Source: Gammaproteobacteria bacterium (GTDB taxonomy: Bacteria > Pseudomonadota > Gammaproteobacteria > Pseudomonadales > Pseudohongiellaceae). Taken from it: DNA of 64,000 bases. Made by a program: the position numbers and the translations under genes. Location of the stretch: NCBI GenBank assembly GCA_021773355.1, contig JAJFKE010000051.1:62001-126000 (forward strand), in the 5' to 3' direction. Shown here piece after piece: positions 47,954 through 58,561 of the stretch. Under the pieces are notes generated by a model. That model was not told the DNA's origin and did no database searches. It worked only from the letters and a program-made list of their open reading frames with translations. Every line of letters starts with the position of its first letter. The stretch's first letter is position 1.

Positions 47954-47971
47954 TGAAGGTCGTAGGCTCAG
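47954..47971 (+). repeat. Partial copy of the tRNA-fMet variable/T-arm region
   Basis: The stretch TGAAGGTCGTAGGCTCA after the tRNA matches CGAAGGTCGTAGGTTCA inside tRNA-fMet (from 47894) with two differences, displaced by 60 bases. It lacks the rest of a tRNA and looks like a remnant of a duplicated copy. Confidence 0.55.
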
Positions 47972-48077
47972 AGAACCCAATGATTTATTCAGTGGAAGTG
48001 TCTGTTGGTTGGGAATGATGATCTAGTATAGATCAAATGATCGAATCCCATCGCTACTAACACCAAGCTTCACGCTA

Positions 48078-48131
48078 GCTCCTTTGGAGCCAGTGATGAA
48101 GATTTTAGAGTGGGCCTTTGGCCCATTTTTT
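48078..48131 (+). terminator. Tandem hairpins ending in an intrinsic terminator after tRNA-fMet
   Basis: A first hairpin GCTCC-TTT-GGAGC (48078-48090) is followed by TGGGCC-TTT-GGCCCA (48111-48125) and six T (48126-48131), a classic intrinsic terminator. It lies between tRNA-fMet and rimP, the position of the partial terminator in the E. coli metY-rimP leader, so read-through into rimP-nusA is likely. Confidence 0.8.
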
Positions 48132-48188
48132 GTATCTAGGGGATTCGTCCCGGATGCGGCTCTGGACACAGTGATCGGATGCTGCACG

Positions 48189-48647
48189 ATGAGTACCGTG
48201 AAGAGTAGTGTAGCCTTAGTAACAGATTTGATCGGCACCACAATTCAAGCCTTAGGTTTGGAGCTGTGGGGAGTCGAACTGATTCAGCAGGGAAGATATT
48301 CTCTGCTGAGAATTTATATCGAATGTGAAGAAGGTGTCACGATCGACGATTGCGAAAAGGTAAGTCGACAAGTAAGTGCTTTAATGGATGTTGAAGATCC
48401 AATAGCTGGAGAATATACCTTAGAGGTTTCATCTCCCGGTGTTGATAGACCACTGTTTACTGTCGGACAGTATGAGCAATACATAGGCAGTGAAGTGAAT
48501 TTAAAATTACGTCGAGCCCTGCAGGGGAGGCGTAAGTTTAAAGGACAAATAATTAAGGTTACAGGAGACAATATTTGCTTACTCGTTGAAGGTACCGAGT
48601 ATGACTTGGAGCATTCAGAAATTGAGAAAGCCAATGTTGTTTACTAG
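48189..48647 (+). CDS. rimP: Ribosome maturation factor RimP
   Basis: A 152-aa protein needed for 30S maturation: N-terminal alpha/beta domain (LGLELWGVELIQQGRYSLLRIYIE) and a C-terminal SH3-like domain, with the signature VSSPGVDRPL. ATG 48189 (MSTVKSSVALVTDLI) is chosen; the frame extends to 48084 but that would run through the terminator hairpin. First gene of rimP-nusA-infB-rbfA-truB-rpsO-pnp. Confidence 0.95.
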   Translation: MSTVKSSVALVTDLIGTTIQALGLELWGVELIQQGRYSLLRIYIECEEGVTIDDCEKVSRQVSALMDVEDPIAGEYTLEVSSPGVDRPLFTVGQYEQYIGSEVNLKLRRALQGRRKFKGQIIKVTGDNICLLVEGTEYDLEHSEIEKANVVY

Positions 48648-48711
48648 ATTATTTTTACTCCATGCTCTGGAATTAAGTCCGGATCTAAGCTTTGAGTAAG
48701 GTGACATAGTT

Positions 48712-50199
48712 ATGATGAGTAAAGAAATATTAATGGTTGCCGACGCCGTCTCGAATGAGAAGGGTGTTTCGCGTGAAGTAATTTTTGAAGCGATTGAATC
48801 TGCGTTGGCTACAGCCACCAAGAAACTTCATGACCGCGACGAGATTGATTGCCGCGTTGCAGTCGATCGCGAAACAGGCGAGTACGAATCCTTCAGAGTT
48901 TGGACGGTTGTTGAAGACGAAGAATATCTGGAAGAGGGTTCTCAATTTACCGTAGAGCAGGCCTCTGAAAAAGACAAAGGCCTTGCTGTTGGCGATACCT
49001 GGGAAGAGAAGATCGATAACGTAGAGTTCGGTCGTATTGCCGCCCAGACTGCAAAGCAAGTGATTGTGCAAAAGGTACGTGAGGCTGAACGTGAGATCGT
49101 TATTGGTGACTACAAAGATCGCGTAGGCGAATTGGTCGCCGGTACGGTAAAAAAAGTAACTCGCGACAATATTATTATTGATCTTGGCAGCAATGCTGAA
49201 GCTTTGTTACCAAGAGATCAGATGATTCCCAGAGAAACATTTCGAATGGGAGATAGAATGCGAGCATTGTTGACAGACGTTAGGTCTGAGCAGCGTGGTC
49301 CGCAATTATTCCTGAGCCGAACTTCACCTGACATGCTTATCGAGCTATTCAAGATTGAGGTGCCGGAAATCGCTGAAGAAGTTATCGAGATTAAGGCGGC
49401 AGCAAGAGATCCTGGCTCTAGAGCGAAGATAGTTGTGAGTACAAATGATGGTCGTATTGATCCGGTTGGCGCATGTGTTGGTATGCGTGGTTCCAGAGTT
49501 CAGGTTGTTTCAAATGAACTGGCGAATGAGCGTATAGATATCATTCTATGGGATGACAATCCTGCACAGTTAGTAATTAATTCCATGTCGCCGGCTGAAG
49601 TGGCATCCATCATTGTCGATGAGGACAGCCACACAATGGATATTGCAGTCGAGGAAGATAACCTTGCTCAAGCGATTGGCAGAAACGGCCAGAATGTACG
49701 TTTGTCCACCGAGCTAACTGGCTGGACCATCAACGTAATGAGCATTGAAGAGGCGGCCGAGAAGCAACAGCAGGAAGCAAGCAGTTTTATAGACATGTTT
49801 GTGGAGAAACTGGATATTGATGAAGAATCGGCAGAGGTCTTAGTGCAAGAGGGATTCACTTCCCTGGAAGAAATCGCCTATGTGCCTCTTGACGAAATTC
49901 TAGCGATTGACGGCTTTGATGAAGAAATTGCAAATGAGCTCAGAAACCGCGCGAAAGACGCGTTGCTTACCTTAGCAATAGCTTCTGAAGAAGATTTGTC
50001 AGCGGCAAATATTGCTGATGATCTTTTGAATATGGAAGGCATGGATGGGAAATTGGCTTTGGAACTCGCCAAGAAGGGAATTCTCAATATGGAAGAATTG
50101 GCCGAACAGTCTATCGATGAATTGATAGATGTCGAAGGCATGGATGAAGAGCGTGCGGGTAAGTTGATTATGACAGCACGTGCTCCATGGTTTGAGTAG
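48712..50199 (+). CDS. nusA: Transcription termination/antitermination factor NusA
   Basis: A 495-aa RNA polymerase-binding protein: N-terminal domain (1-about 130), S1 domain (about 135-200, [25 protein letters not shown]), two KH domains (about 205-345, including [12 protein letters not shown]), and two C-terminal helical acidic repeats (about 365-495, [16 protein letters not shown] and [18 protein letters not shown]). The paired C-terminal repeats are the gammaproteobacterial form. AAGGTG ribosome site; two adjacent Met codons at the start. Confidence 0.98.
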   Translation: MMSKEILMVADAVSNEKGVSREVIFEAIESALATATKKLHDRDEIDCRVAVDRETGEYESFRVWTVVEDEEYLEEGSQFTVEQASEKDKGLAVGDTWEEKIDNVEFGRIAAQTAKQVIVQKVREAEREIVIGDYKDRVGELVAGTVKKVTRDNIIIDLGSNAEALLPRDQMIPRETFRMGDRMRALLTDVRSEQRGPQLFLSRTSPDMLIELFKIEVPEIAEEVIEIKAAARDPGSRAKIVVSTNDGRIDPVGACVGMRGSRVQVVSNELANERIDIILWDDNPAQLVINSMSPAEVASIIVDEDSHTMDIAVEEDNLAQAIGRNGQNVRLSTELTGWTINVMSIEEAAEKQQQEASSFIDMFVEKLDIDEESAEVLVQEGFTSLEEIAYVPLDEILAIDGFDEEIANELRNRAKDALLTLAIASEEDLSAANIADDLLNMEGMDGKLALELAKKGILNMEELAEQSIDELIDVEGMDEERAGKLIMTARAPWFE

Positions 50200-50235
50200 A
50201 AGCAATTCTGAGCATTGGTGAATGGGAGTAGTTGA

Positions 50236-52806
50236 ATGGCAGATGTAACAATAAGTGAACTCGCCGAAGTAGTCGGAGTCTCGGTAGACAAGCTGCTGTC
50301 TCAAATAAAAGAGGCTGGTTTGTCTCATACCAAGGCTGATGAATCTATTTCGAATGATGACAAAAACACTTTATTGCAGTTTCTGCGCCGCAGTCACGGT
50401 GATTCAGAGGCAAGCGTTGCTGCGCCTAAGAAAATCACATTAAAACGGAAAACAGTTGGGACGCTAAGATCAGCGTCAACACATGGACGGGGAAAAACCG
50501 TAAATGTAGAAGTTCGCAAGAAGCGAACTTACGTTAAGCGAAGTGAAGTAGTTGATGATACGGCAGAGTCAGAGACGGAGCTGGCGAACGAAGCAGAGGC
50601 AATAGAAAATACGGTAGAGTCTGCCGCAGATGCTAGTGTTGAAGCTGTTGAAACAGCGGCTGCGGAGGCTACTGAAGCAGCTACTGGTGAAACTCCTGTT
50701 GCTGAACAAATTAGCGATGATAGCGCTGTCGATGAAATAGTTATAGTGCCTGATGTGCCGGTGGAGGAAGCGGCAGCAGCTAGAGCCGACAAGCCTGGTG
50801 CGAAACGTAAAACTCAGATCAAGAAAGATTCTGAAGATCCAGATGAGAAGAAGAAATCAAACCTCAAGAGCAATAAAGGCAAGCCAGCGAAGCGCCAAGC
50901 GAAAACAATTCATGTTAATGATGACTTCGTTCTGGAAGGCGGTGATGTTGACGAGATGGGTGGCCGCGGGCGCAGAGGCGGCGGAAGAAAAGGAAAGGCT
51001 CGACTCTCTGCTACACAACATGCATTTGAGAAACCAACAGAATTTATAGGTCGTGAAATCAAGATCGGTGAGGCTAATACCCTCCCCGATCTAGCGCAGC
51101 AAATGTCGATAAAATCCGCCGAAATAATTAAAGTTCTGTTTAATATGGGGGTGATGGCAACGATCAATCAAATTCTCGATCAAGACACGGCCTCCTTGCT
51201 GATTGAAGAAATGGGGCATAAGGCAAAATTCGTATCCGAGGACGCGATCGAGGAACAGTTGGCCGATTCCATAACATCAGATACCGGCACCGTAGAAATA
51301 ACCCGTGCTCCGGTTGTTACAGTGATGGGCCATGTAGATCATGGTAAGACGTCACTGCTTGATTATATTCGTAAGTCGACGGTCGCTTCGCACGAAGCTG
51401 GTGGTATCACTCAGCACATTGGTGCTTATCACGTAAATACTGATCATGGCATGATTACTTTTCTTGATACACCAGGTCACGCCGCTTTTACTGCCATGCG
51501 ATCACGTGGAGCTAAGGCTACTGACGTAGTTGTATTGGTCGTCGCAGCCGATGACGGTGTGAAACCACAGACGGAAGAAGCAGTTCAGCATGCAAAAGCA
51601 TCGGGAGTGTCATTAGTTGTCGCAGTGAACAAAATCGACAAAGAAGGTGTTGATGTTGACCGAGTTAAGAATGAATTGGCCGCGATGGAAGTTATACCTG
51701 AAGACTGGGGCGGCGACACACAATTTTTGGAAGTATCAGCCATTACAGGGCAAGGCATTGACCAGCTATTAGAAGCTATCTTGCTGCAGGCAGAATTGTT
51801 AGAGCTTAAGGCTTACACCGATGTGCCAGGGCAGGGCGTGGTTATTGAATCACGGCTGGACAAAGGACGCGGTCCCGTGGCCTCAGTTCTTGTTCAGAAC
51901 GGTACTCTGAGGGCAGGGGATATTGTACTGGTAGGTCATGAATACGGTCGGGTTCGAGCCCTCGTTGACGAAACGAGCAAGACAATCAAATCTGCGGGTC
52001 CTTCGATCCCTGTTGAAATTCTTGGTCTGAATGGTGTGCCCGAAGCGGGAGATGAATTCGTTGTTGTTGCCGATGAAAAGAAAGCACGTGAAATATCTGA
52101 ATTCAGACGCACAAGACACAAAGATACGATGCATGCAAAGCAGCAGTCGAATATGGTTGAAACCATGTTTGCAGGCATCGGCAAGGACGATCTAAAAGTC
52201 TTCAATATTATTCTGAAGACAGATGTTCGCGGCTCGTTAGAAGCCATTGCAGGTTCTTTGCAAAAACTTAACACTGAGGAAGTAGAGGTAAATGTGATTG
52301 CCTCGGGTGTTGGTGGTATATCAGAAACTGACGCTCATCTCGCGGCGACGTCAAAGGCAATGATCATCGGTTTCAACGTGCGAGCGGACAAGTCATCGCG
52401 TGATATTATCGAAAACGAAGGGCTGCAATTGCGTTATTACAACGTGATCTATGATGTTATCGATGATATTAAAGCGATAATGGGTGGCATGCTTTCGCCA
52501 GAAATTCGCGAAGAAATTGTAGGAGTCGCCGAGGTTCGAGATGTCTTCAACTCGCCGAAATTTGGCCAGATTGCCGGAAGTATGGTTATCGAAGGTACGG
52601 TTTACCGCAGCAAACCCATTCGTGTATTGCGTGACAATGTGGTGATTTATGAGGGTGAACTGGAATCCCTGCGCCGTTTCAAAGACGATGCCAACGAAGT
52701 CCGAAATGGTATGGAATGTGGTATCGGTGTCCGAAACTACAACGATGTCAAAGTCGGTGACAAGATTGAAGTATACGAGACAACTGAAGTAGCAAGAAGT
52801 CTTTGA
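50236..52806 (+). CDS. infB: Translation initiation factor IF-2
   Basis: An 856-aa GTPase that places initiator tRNA on the 30S subunit. Small N-terminal domain (1-about 52, [20 protein letters not shown]), a long charged Glu/Ala then Lys-rich linker (about 55-270), second IF2_N ([26 protein letters not shown]), G domain with GHVDHGKT (365-372), DTPGHAAF and NKID, then domains II-IV ending [18 protein letters not shown]. Ribosome site GGGAG. Downstream of nusA by 36 bases. Confidence 0.98.
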   Translation: MADVTISELAEVVGVSVDKLLSQIKEAGLSHTKADESISNDDKNTLLQFLRRSHGDSEASVAAPKKITLKRKTVGTLRSASTHGRGKTVNVEVRKKRTYVKRSEVVDDTAESETELANEAEAIENTVESAADASVEAVETAAAEATEAATGETPVAEQISDDSAVDEIVIVPDVPVEEAAAARADKPGAKRKTQIKKDSEDPDEKKKSNLKSNKGKPAKRQAKTIHVNDDFVLEGGDVDEMGGRGRRGGGRKGKARLSATQHAFEKPTEFIGREIKIGEANTLPDLAQQMSIKSAEIIKVLFNMGVMATINQILDQDTASLLIEEMGHKAKFVSEDAIEEQLADSITSDTGTVEITRAPVVTVMGHVDHGKTSLLDYIRKSTVASHEAGGITQHIGAYHVNTDHGMITFLDTPGHAAFTAMRSRGAKATDVVVLVVAADDGVKPQTEEAVQHAKASGVSLVVAVNKIDKEGVDVDRVKNELAAMEVIPEDWGGDTQFLEVSAITGQGIDQLLEAILLQAELLELKAYTDVPGQGVVIESRLDKGRGPVASVLVQNGTLRAGDIVLVGHEYGRVRALVDETSKTIKSAGPSIPVEILGLNGVPEAGDEFVVVADEKKAREISEFRRTRHKDTMHAKQQSNMVETMFAGIGKDDLKVFNIILKTDVRGSLEAIAGSLQKLNTEEVEVNVIASGVGGISETDAHLAATSKAMIIGFNVRADKSSRDIIENEGLQLRYYNVIYDVIDDIKAIMGGMLSPEIREEIVGVAEVRDVFNSPKFGQIAGSMVIEGTVYRSKPIRVLRDNVVIYEGELESLRRFKDDANEVRNGMECGIGVRNYNDVKVGDKIEVYETTEVARSL

Positions 52807-52831
52807 GATTAGGTTCTCTGAGGTAATTAAT

Positions 52832-53257
52832 GTGGCAGAAATGTCCTCAAGGGTTCAGAGAGTAGCTGATCAGATTCAGCGAGAACTTGCGTCACTAATT
52901 CAGATGGAAGTGAACGACCCAAGAGTGGGTATGGTTTCTGTTACAGCTGTGAGTGTAAGTAGAGATTTGGCTCATGCGAAAGTGTATGTCACTGTGTTGA
53001 ATTCTTTGACTGAAGATTCTGAAATCAATGATTCGACCCTGTCTGAACCAGGTAGTCTGGATAAGCTAGAGATTGAAGAAAATATTAATGCGTTGAATAA
53101 GGCTGCGGGCTATTTACGGTCTCTGTTGGCTAAGAGGCTAAGTACGCGATCGGTACCCAAGCTACGTTTCTACTACGACAGCAGCATAGAGCGCGGTCAA
53201 CAGCTCTCAAGCTTAATAGATAGTGCGCTGGCAGCCGATCAAGAATCGCACTCTTGA
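52832..53257 (+). CDS. rbfA: 30S ribosome-binding factor RbfA
   Basis: A 141-aa KH-like cold-adaptation factor for 16S 5' end maturation: RVQRVADQIQRELASLIQ, DPRVGMVSVTAVSVSRDLAHAKVYV and the C-terminal VPKLRFYYDSSIERGQQLS signature. A Ser/Glu-rich insertion of about 15 residues (EDSEINDSTLSEPGSLDKLE) lengthens one loop. Start GTG 52832 with GAGG 9 bases upstream. Confidence 0.96.
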   Translation: MAEMSSRVQRVADQIQRELASLIQMEVNDPRVGMVSVTAVSVSRDLAHAKVYVTVLNSLTEDSEINDSTLSEPGSLDKLEIEENINALNKAAGYLRSLLAKRLSTRSVPKLRFYYDSSIERGQQLSSLIDSALAADQESHS

Positions 53258-53292
53258 GTCTGATTTCGATACAAAATTACTGAGGAAGCCAA

Positions 53293-54207
53293 TTGGGTAA
53301 GCGAACAAGAGGCAGGAACATAGATGGCATTGTTATACTGGATAAAGCCATAGGGATTAGCTCAAATCGTGCCTTACAAGAAGTAAAGAGACTCTACGAT
53401 GCCAATAAGGCTGGGCATACTGGCAGTCTGGATCCTCTAGCAACTGGTGTGTTGCCCCTGTGCTTAGGTGAAGCAACGAAAGTGTCGCAGTTCTTGTTGG
53501 ATTCGGATAAGAAATACCGGACCCGGCTAAAGCTGGGAGTGAGAACAGATAGTGGTGATAGTGACGGGATAGTGATTGAGAGTTGCACTGATTTTCATGT
53601 AACTAAGAAGCAGATTGAAGAGGCGCTGAAACAATTTCTGGGAGAAATCGAACAAATACCTCCCATGCACTCTGCCTTAAAGGTAAATGGTGTCCCGCTA
53701 TACAAAATGGCGCGTAAAGGACAAACCATAGATCGAGAAGCTCGTAAAATAACAGTTTACGCTATCGAGCTTACAGATTTTGAAGGCGATGAGTTAGAGT
53801 TGGAAATCGCTTGTAGCAAAGGGACCTATATTAGAACCATTGCTGATGATCTCGGCCAGGCTCTCGGCTGTGGTGCGCATATTGTTGCCTTGAGGAGAAC
53901 TCAAGCCGGTGCATTCACCGAAGCAGACTGTGTTACCGCAGACTCTTTGAGAGCAGAATGTGAGACGCATGGAGTCGCGAGGATAGATCAACATTTGATA
54001 CCGATGGATAGGGCTATTGCAGATTTACCAGAGGTTATACTACCAAGTATCACCGCTAGTTTTATTAAGAATGGACAAGCTGTATTGGTAAGGCACTTGC
54101 CAGAACAAGGCTTAGTAAGATTGTACGAAGAAGAGCAGTTCATCGGCATCGGTTGCATAGATGATGATGGTAAGGTTGCTCCGAGAAGATTAATCGTTGC
54201 TCAATGA
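53293..54207 (+). CDS. truB: tRNA pseudouridine-55 synthase TruB
   Basis: A 304-aa enzyme that makes pseudouridine 55 in the T loop of tRNAs. GHTGSLDPLATG with catalytic Asp47, the KKYRTRLKLGVRTDSGD region, PMHSALKVNG, and GTYIRTIADDLG are all kept, with a C-terminal PUA-like extension. Start is TTG at 53293 with GAGGAAG just upstream; the first residues MGKRTRGRNIDGIVILDK match the family. Confidence 0.96.
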   Translation: MGKRTRGRNIDGIVILDKAIGISSNRALQEVKRLYDANKAGHTGSLDPLATGVLPLCLGEATKVSQFLLDSDKKYRTRLKLGVRTDSGDSDGIVIESCTDFHVTKKQIEEALKQFLGEIEQIPPMHSALKVNGVPLYKMARKGQTIDREARKITVYAIELTDFEGDELELEIACSKGTYIRTIADDLGQALGCGAHIVALRRTQAGAFTEADCVTADSLRAECETHGVARIDQHLIPMDRAIADLPEVILPSITASFIKNGQAVLVRHLPEQGLVRLYEEEQFIGIGCIDDDGKVAPRRLIVAQ

Positions 54208-54303
54208 GCTCGCGATTAATAGTAGAACGAATCATATTCAAACAGGGAAAGTATCAGGTAACTACTAATATGCGTGGTTATTCTGATTTTAAACGGATGT
54301 TGT

Positions 54304-54326
54304 AGTCGCATTACTTGACCGCGACT
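54304..54326 (+). promoter_or_regulatory. Hairpin in the rpsO leader, candidate S15 feedback site
   Basis: AGTCGC (54304-54309) and GCGACT (54321-54326) form a 6-bp stem with an 11-base loop, 28 bases before the rpsO start codon. S15 represses its own mRNA by binding leader structures in several bacteria, and such leaders differ between groups. This assignment is inference. Confidence 0.3.
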
Positions 54327-54354
54327 TTATTAATTGCATATTAGGAGAAAGAAA

Positions 54355-54624
54355 ATGGCTTTATCAGCTGAACAGAAAGGCACAATCATTAAAGACTATG
54401 CGCAAGGTGAAGGTGATACTGGATCACCCGAAGTGCAAGTAGCTTTATTGACAGCGAATATCAATGAACTGCAATCGCATTTCAAAGAGCACAGTCACGA
54501 TCACCACTCTCGTCGTGGCTTAATCCGTATGGTGAACAGTCGAAGGAAATTGCTTGATTACCTGAAGCGTAAAAATATTGAGCGCTATGCGACTTTAATC
54601 AAGCGACTTGGTTTACGTCGATAA
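54355..54624 (+). CDS. rpsO: 30S ribosomal protein uS15
   Basis: An 89-aa primary 16S rRNA-binding protein: [43 protein letters not shown] and the C-terminal [15 protein letters not shown] 54355 with AGGAGAAAG upstream gives the universal MALSAEQK start; an in-frame ATG at 54334 lies in the leader and is rejected. pnp follows after 74 bases, as in E. coli. Confidence 0.98.
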   Translation: MALSAEQKGTIIKDYAQGEGDTGSPEVQVALLTANINELQSHFKEHSHDHHSRRGLIRMVNSRRKLLDYLKRKNIERYATLIKRLGLRR

Positions 54625-54644
54625 CAATCAATCGAAAATATCTT

Positions 54645-54673
54645 GCGCAGTGCCTGATGAGTTAGCTCTGCGC
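54645..54673 (+). promoter_or_regulatory. Hairpin in the pnp leader
   Basis: GCGCAG (54645-54650) pairs with CTGCGC (54668-54673) around a 17-base loop in the rpsO-pnp gap. In E. coli a leader hairpin here is cut by RNase III and lets PNPase repress its own mRNA; this could be the equivalent, or an rpsO terminator lacking T-run. Confidence 0.4.
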
Positions 54674-54698
54674 CTATATAAATAATTAGGAAAATATT

Positions 54699-56810
54699 AT
54701 GTTTAACCCAGTAACTAAGACGTTTCAATTCGGTGGCCAGACGGTTACTTTGGAAACGGGCAAAGTAGCAAGACAGGCAACAGGTTCTGTTGTCGTGACT
54801 ATGGGTAATACCAAACTACTTGCTACCGTAGTCGGACGTAAGCAAGCCAATCCTGGTGCTGCCTTCTTTCCATTAACGGTAAACTACCAGGAAAAGACCT
54901 ACGCAGTTGGTAAAATACCAGGCGGTTTTTTCAAGCGTGAAGGGCGCCCCACAGAGAATGAAACATTAACATCGCGTCTGATTGACCGACCGATTCGCCC
55001 TTTATTCCCTAAAGGCTTCATGAATGAGGTGCAGGTAATCTGTACTGTTATTTCTGCGGACAAAGACGAGGCCGCCGACATTGCAGGCCTACTAGGGGCT
55101 TCCGCTGCACTGTCAATCTCAGGTATACCATTTGCAGAACCTATCGGTGCAGCCCGCGTTGGTTACGACGCGGAAACGGGGTATATGCTGAATCCTACCA
55201 ATAGCCAATTGGAAAACTCACTACTGGATATGGTTGTAGCTGGAACTCAGTCTGCCGTGCTCATGGTTGAGTCAGAAGCAAAGCAACTTAGCGAAGATCA
55301 AATGTTGGGTGGTGTTCTATTCGCTCATCAGGAAATGCAAGTGGCTATCAATGCTATTAATGAATTGAAAGCTGAAGCGGGCAAGCCTGCTTGGGATTGG
55401 GAGCCAGAAGCGGTAAATCAAGAGTTAACTGCTGCGATTGCAGAAAAATTTGCAGCTGGAGTAACCGATGCTTACCAAATCTCGGACAAGATGGCTCGCT
55501 ATGATGCTATCGGTGCTCTGCAGAGCCAAGCGGTTGAACTATTTGCTAATGAAGAAACTGGTATTAGCGCAGGCGATGTAAAAGAGGTTTTTGCCAAGCT
55601 GGAGAAAAGTACTGTTCGAAATCGTATTCTGGATGGCAATCCTCGTATAGACGGCCGCGATACTAAAACTGTCCGTGCGATTGAAGTTGAAACAGGTGTA
55701 TTGCCTAAGGCACATGGGTCTGCTCTATTCACCCGTGGGGAAACTCAGGCCTTGGTTGTTACCACTCTCGGTGCTCTGCGTGATTCACAGATCATTGAAG
55801 ATCTTAGCGGTTCAAGAAAAGATCCATTCATGTTGCATTACAATTTCCCTCCTTACTCCGTAGGTGAAACTGGTTTCATGAGCGGACCGAAGCGTCGTGA
55901 GATCGGACACGGTCGTTTAGCAAGACGTGGCGTTGCAGCGGTTATGCCCAAAGAAGAAGTATTTCCTTATGCTATACGTGTGGTTTCAGAAATTACTGAA
56001 TCCAACGGTTCCAGTTCTATGGCTAGTGTTTGCGGAAGCAGTCTTGCCATGATGGACGCTGGTGTTCCTATCTCAGCTCCTGTGGCTGGTATTGCTATGG
56101 GTCTTATCAAGGAAGGCGAACGCTTCGCGGTGCTGACTGATATTCTGGGTGATGAGGATCATCTGGGCGATATGGATTTCAAAGTTGCAGGCACTGCTGC
56201 TGGTGTAACGGCATTACAAATGGATATCAAGATACAGGGTATCACCGAAGAAATTATGGAGATTGCTTTGGAGCAGGCCAATACCGCCAGAAACCATATA
56301 CTCGGCGAAATGAATAAAGTCATTTCAAGTGCTAGAGAATCTGTTTCAGAGAATGCACCTGCCATGGCGATGATAAAAATCGATCCTGACAAGATTCGCG
56401 ATGTGATTGGTAAAGGCGGAGCAGTTATTCGTGGTATTACTGAAGCCACCGGCGCTTCGGTTGATATCGATGACGATGGTAATGTTCGCATTTACGGCGA
56501 AGACGCTGTTTCTCGTGACGCAGCTCTGGATATGGTCAATGAGATTACTGCCGAAGCTGAAGTAGGTAGAATCTACAACGGTAAGGTGGCAAGAATTGTA
56601 GACTTCGGTGCCTTCGTGACAATTCTGCCAGGTAAAGATGGCCTGGTTCATATCTCGCAAATCTCTCAGGAGCGGGTTGAGAATGTATCTGAGTATCTGG
56701 AAGAAGGTCAGGATGTGCTTGTTAAGGTTCTTGATACAGATGCCAGAGGTCGTATTAAACTGAGCATCAAGGAAATCACCGAAGAAGAAAGAGCTGCTCA
56801 CGTAGCCTAA
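54699..56810 (+). CDS. pnp: Polyribonucleotide nucleotidyltransferase (PNPase)
   Basis: A 703-aa phosphorolytic 3'-5' exoribonuclease. Two RNase PH domains (about 1-225 and 310-540) with [12 protein letters not shown] and the [26 protein letters not shown] catalytic region; a KH domain ([23 protein letters not shown], about 552-610); and a C-terminal S1 domain ([31 protein letters not shown]). The basic C-terminal RNase E-type tail is absent, as usual. Last gene of the operon, ended by the terminator at 56831. Confidence 0.98.
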   Translation: MFNPVTKTFQFGGQTVTLETGKVARQATGSVVVTMGNTKLLATVVGRKQANPGAAFFPLTVNYQEKTYAVGKIPGGFFKREGRPTENETLTSRLIDRPIRPLFPKGFMNEVQVICTVISADKDEAADIAGLLGASAALSISGIPFAEPIGAARVGYDAETGYMLNPTNSQLENSLLDMVVAGTQSAVLMVESEAKQLSEDQMLGGVLFAHQEMQVAINAINELKAEAGKPAWDWEPEAVNQELTAAIAEKFAAGVTDAYQISDKMARYDAIGALQSQAVELFANEETGISAGDVKEVFAKLEKSTVRNRILDGNPRIDGRDTKTVRAIEVETGVLPKAHGSALFTRGETQALVVTTLGALRDSQIIEDLSGSRKDPFMLHYNFPPYSVGETGFMSGPKRREIGHGRLARRGVAAVMPKEEVFPYAIRVVSEITESNGSSSMASVCGSSLAMMDAGVPISAPVAGIAMGLIKEGERFAVLTDILGDEDHLGDMDFKVAGTAAGVTALQMDIKIQGITEEIMEIALEQANTARNHILGEMNKVISSARESVSENAPAMAMIKIDPDKIRDVIGKGGAVIRGITEATGASVDIDDDGNVRIYGEDAVSRDAALDMVNEITAEAEVGRIYNGKVARIVDFGAFVTILPGKDGLVHISQISQERVENVSEYLEEGQDVLVKVLDTDARGRIKLSIKEITEEERAAHVA

Positions 56811-56830
56811 TATTTTCGGTTTTCAGAAAA

Positions 56831-56857
56831 ATCCCGAGCAATGCTCGGGATTTTTTG
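56831..56857 (+). terminator. Intrinsic terminator after pnp
   Basis: ATCCCGAGC (56831-56839) pairs perfectly with GCTCGGGAT (56843-56851) around AAT, followed by five more T. The upstream A-run would also let it act on the minus strand for the MerR gene, so it is probably bidirectional. Confidence 0.92.
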
Positions 56858-56899
56858 TTTCAGACCTTTAAAATAGTCTTCTTGTATAAGTTTATTTTC

Positions 56900-57208
56900 T
56901 TACGGATTAGTTTGAGGCTGTCCTGGGTTTTTTTGTAATTGATTGATAACGTCTTGTCCGTGATTCTCGAGTAGTTCCATTCTCAAGCCTGCTGTGTGAC
57001 TTCCTTCTCTGTAAAGGTCGACATATTTTTTAATCGATCCAATCGACATGCCAGTCGCTCGAAGCGCGGTAATGAATCTAACAGCGCCCAGATGATCCGC
57101 ACCATACAAGCGACGTCCGCCACTGTCTCTGGGCACATCTAGCAACAAAAATTCTTTTTCATAGTAACGCAATGTATGCGGTGTAAGTGCTGATTCTTTG
57201 GCTGTCAA
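56900..57208 (-). CDS. MerR-family transcriptional regulator, short form
   Basis: About 102 aa with the MerR winged-helix DNA-binding domain: LTPHTLRYYEKEFLL, GGRRLYGADHL and FITALRATGMSIGSIKKYVDLYREG, then a short Leu-rich dimerisation helix (LRMELLENHGQDVINQL). There is no cysteine-bearing or large ligand-binding domain, so the effector is unknown. The only ordinary start codon is TTG 57208, which gives an N-terminus about 8 residues shorter than usual before the first helix; the frame is open about 60 bases further (no ATG/GTG), so a CTG or other start is possible. Lies 62 bases after the AraC-type gene. Confidence 0.75.
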   Translation of the reverse strand: MTAKESALTPHTLRYYEKEFLLLDVPRDSGGRRLYGADHLGAVRFITALRATGMSIGSIKKYVDLYREGSHTAGLRMELLENHGQDVINQLQKNPGQPQTNP

Positions 57209-57270
57209 TTGGCGTCTAGAATCTGTACGCTTCAGGTCACGCAGAGGTGTTGGAGTTAATCAGAGGGTCC

Positions 57271-58347
57271 CTAGCTGTTGCGAAACTCGGTGGGCGTTAC
57301 TCCGTAACGCTCTTTGAACGCCTTATTGAATACAGATAACGAGGCGTAACCGACATCGAGAGCGATGGTAGAAACGGGTGTATTGGTTTCTTTTAGCCGA
57401 TTGCAGGCATCTTCTATTCGGTAGTTGTTGAGAAACTGATTGAAATTACGAAAGTTGAGCTGTTGATTGATTATTCGTCTCAGTCGATACTCTTGTATCG
57501 ACAAATTGTCTGCCAGATCAGAAATAGTTAATCCCGTCTGCGTATAGAGCTTTCCTTCTTCCATCGTTTGTTTGATCTTCTCCAGAAAAGAAGGGTCAAC
57601 CTTGTTCTGTGAGTTGCCGTTTAATCTGGTCTTGTCGGTAGATTTGTTGCCTCCTGTAATAAGCGTAGTCGCTTCTTGATTAAGTTGAAATATTCGTTGG
57701 CAAAACAGAAAAGTCATAACAAAAATATAGAGCGATATTAGATAGTCCGGCACAAAAGGTAGTATTGTTTGATTTTCTTCCAGAAAAAACCGACTGAAAA
57801 GATTTATAAAGCCAGAGCCAACAACCACTATCAGTAATACACCCATGATTACAACGAATGAAAGCCGCAGTCGTCTGCGTTGTTCCAGTAGGTCTGGGCC
57901 GTATCCATGGTAGGCGAGATAAATAGTGTGAAGTGCAAAAAGAAGCATTATGCCTTGCGGGATTATTTGAACGACAACAAAGCCGAAGTCATTGATAGTT
58001 AGCGCCGGGTAGATATAGGAGATACCGATGCCAACACCGCGGGTCAGCTCGAAATAAAGTATCACGAACCAAGTCGCCGGATGAATCTTTTCATTATCAA
58101 CAAAGAGAGTGAAAGCAATAACCCATAAGATAAACGGCGCTAGAGTCGCAAATCTGAATAGAAGAAAAAAAGAGAATAGATTTCCTGAAATTAGTGGCAG
58201 TCCTGCTAAGACATAGGCACTGAGACAGAAACTATAGAGAGAAATTAGTCTTGCCAGAAGGCCCTGGTAGTGGGTGAGGAAGTACACGCCCACGAACACA
58301 AGTTGGGAGATAGCGAGTATGGCGGCTAGATCGGCAATTTGATTCAT
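57271..58347 (-). CDS. Membrane-embedded AraC-family transcriptional regulator
   Basis: A 358-aa protein with about seven predicted transmembrane helices in residues 1-225 (from MNQIADLAAILAISQL to VPDYLISLYIFVMTFLF), a short linker, and a C-terminal AraC/XylS double helix-turn-helix domain (about 255-358: LTISDLADNLSIQEYRLRRII ... VSTIALDVGYASLSVFNKAFKERYGVTPTEFR). Such 7TM-AraC proteins are thought to sense a signal in or across the membrane and bind DNA while anchored. It lies downstream of the TonB receptor on the same strand and upstream of the MerR gene, so it may control this cluster. Confidence 0.88.
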   Translation of the reverse strand: MNQIADLAAILAISQLVFVGVYFLTHYQGLLARLISLYSFCLSAYVLAGLPLISGNLFSFFLLFRFATLAPFILWVIAFTLFVDNEKIHPATWFVILYFELTRGVGIGISYIYPALTINDFGFVVVQIIPQGIMLLFALHTIYLAYHGYGPDLLEQRRRLRLSFVVIMGVLLIVVVGSGFINLFSRFFLEENQTILPFVPDYLISLYIFVMTFLFCQRIFQLNQEATTLITGGNKSTDKTRLNGNSQNKVDPSFLEKIKQTMEEGKLYTQTGLTISDLADNLSIQEYRLRRIINQQLNFRNFNQFLNNYRIEDACNRLKETNTPVSTIALDVGYASLSVFNKAFKERYGVTPTEFRNS

Positions 58348-58561
58348 TCGTAAAGAAGATAGAGTAGTGTCGTCAGCATTGCAACCAGACTGCTTGTGCT
58401 CAGGGTGTTTTGAAAAGCGGCTTATCCTGTGTCAACATATCTTTGCTGGTAATAGTGGCTACTCAAAATAGAACACGCCAACCGGAGTAACCGGTTATAA
58501 AACTATGCTTTAACACTCAGAAAGTTTAATCAGAATATATTAAGGCAGACGCTTAAACTAA

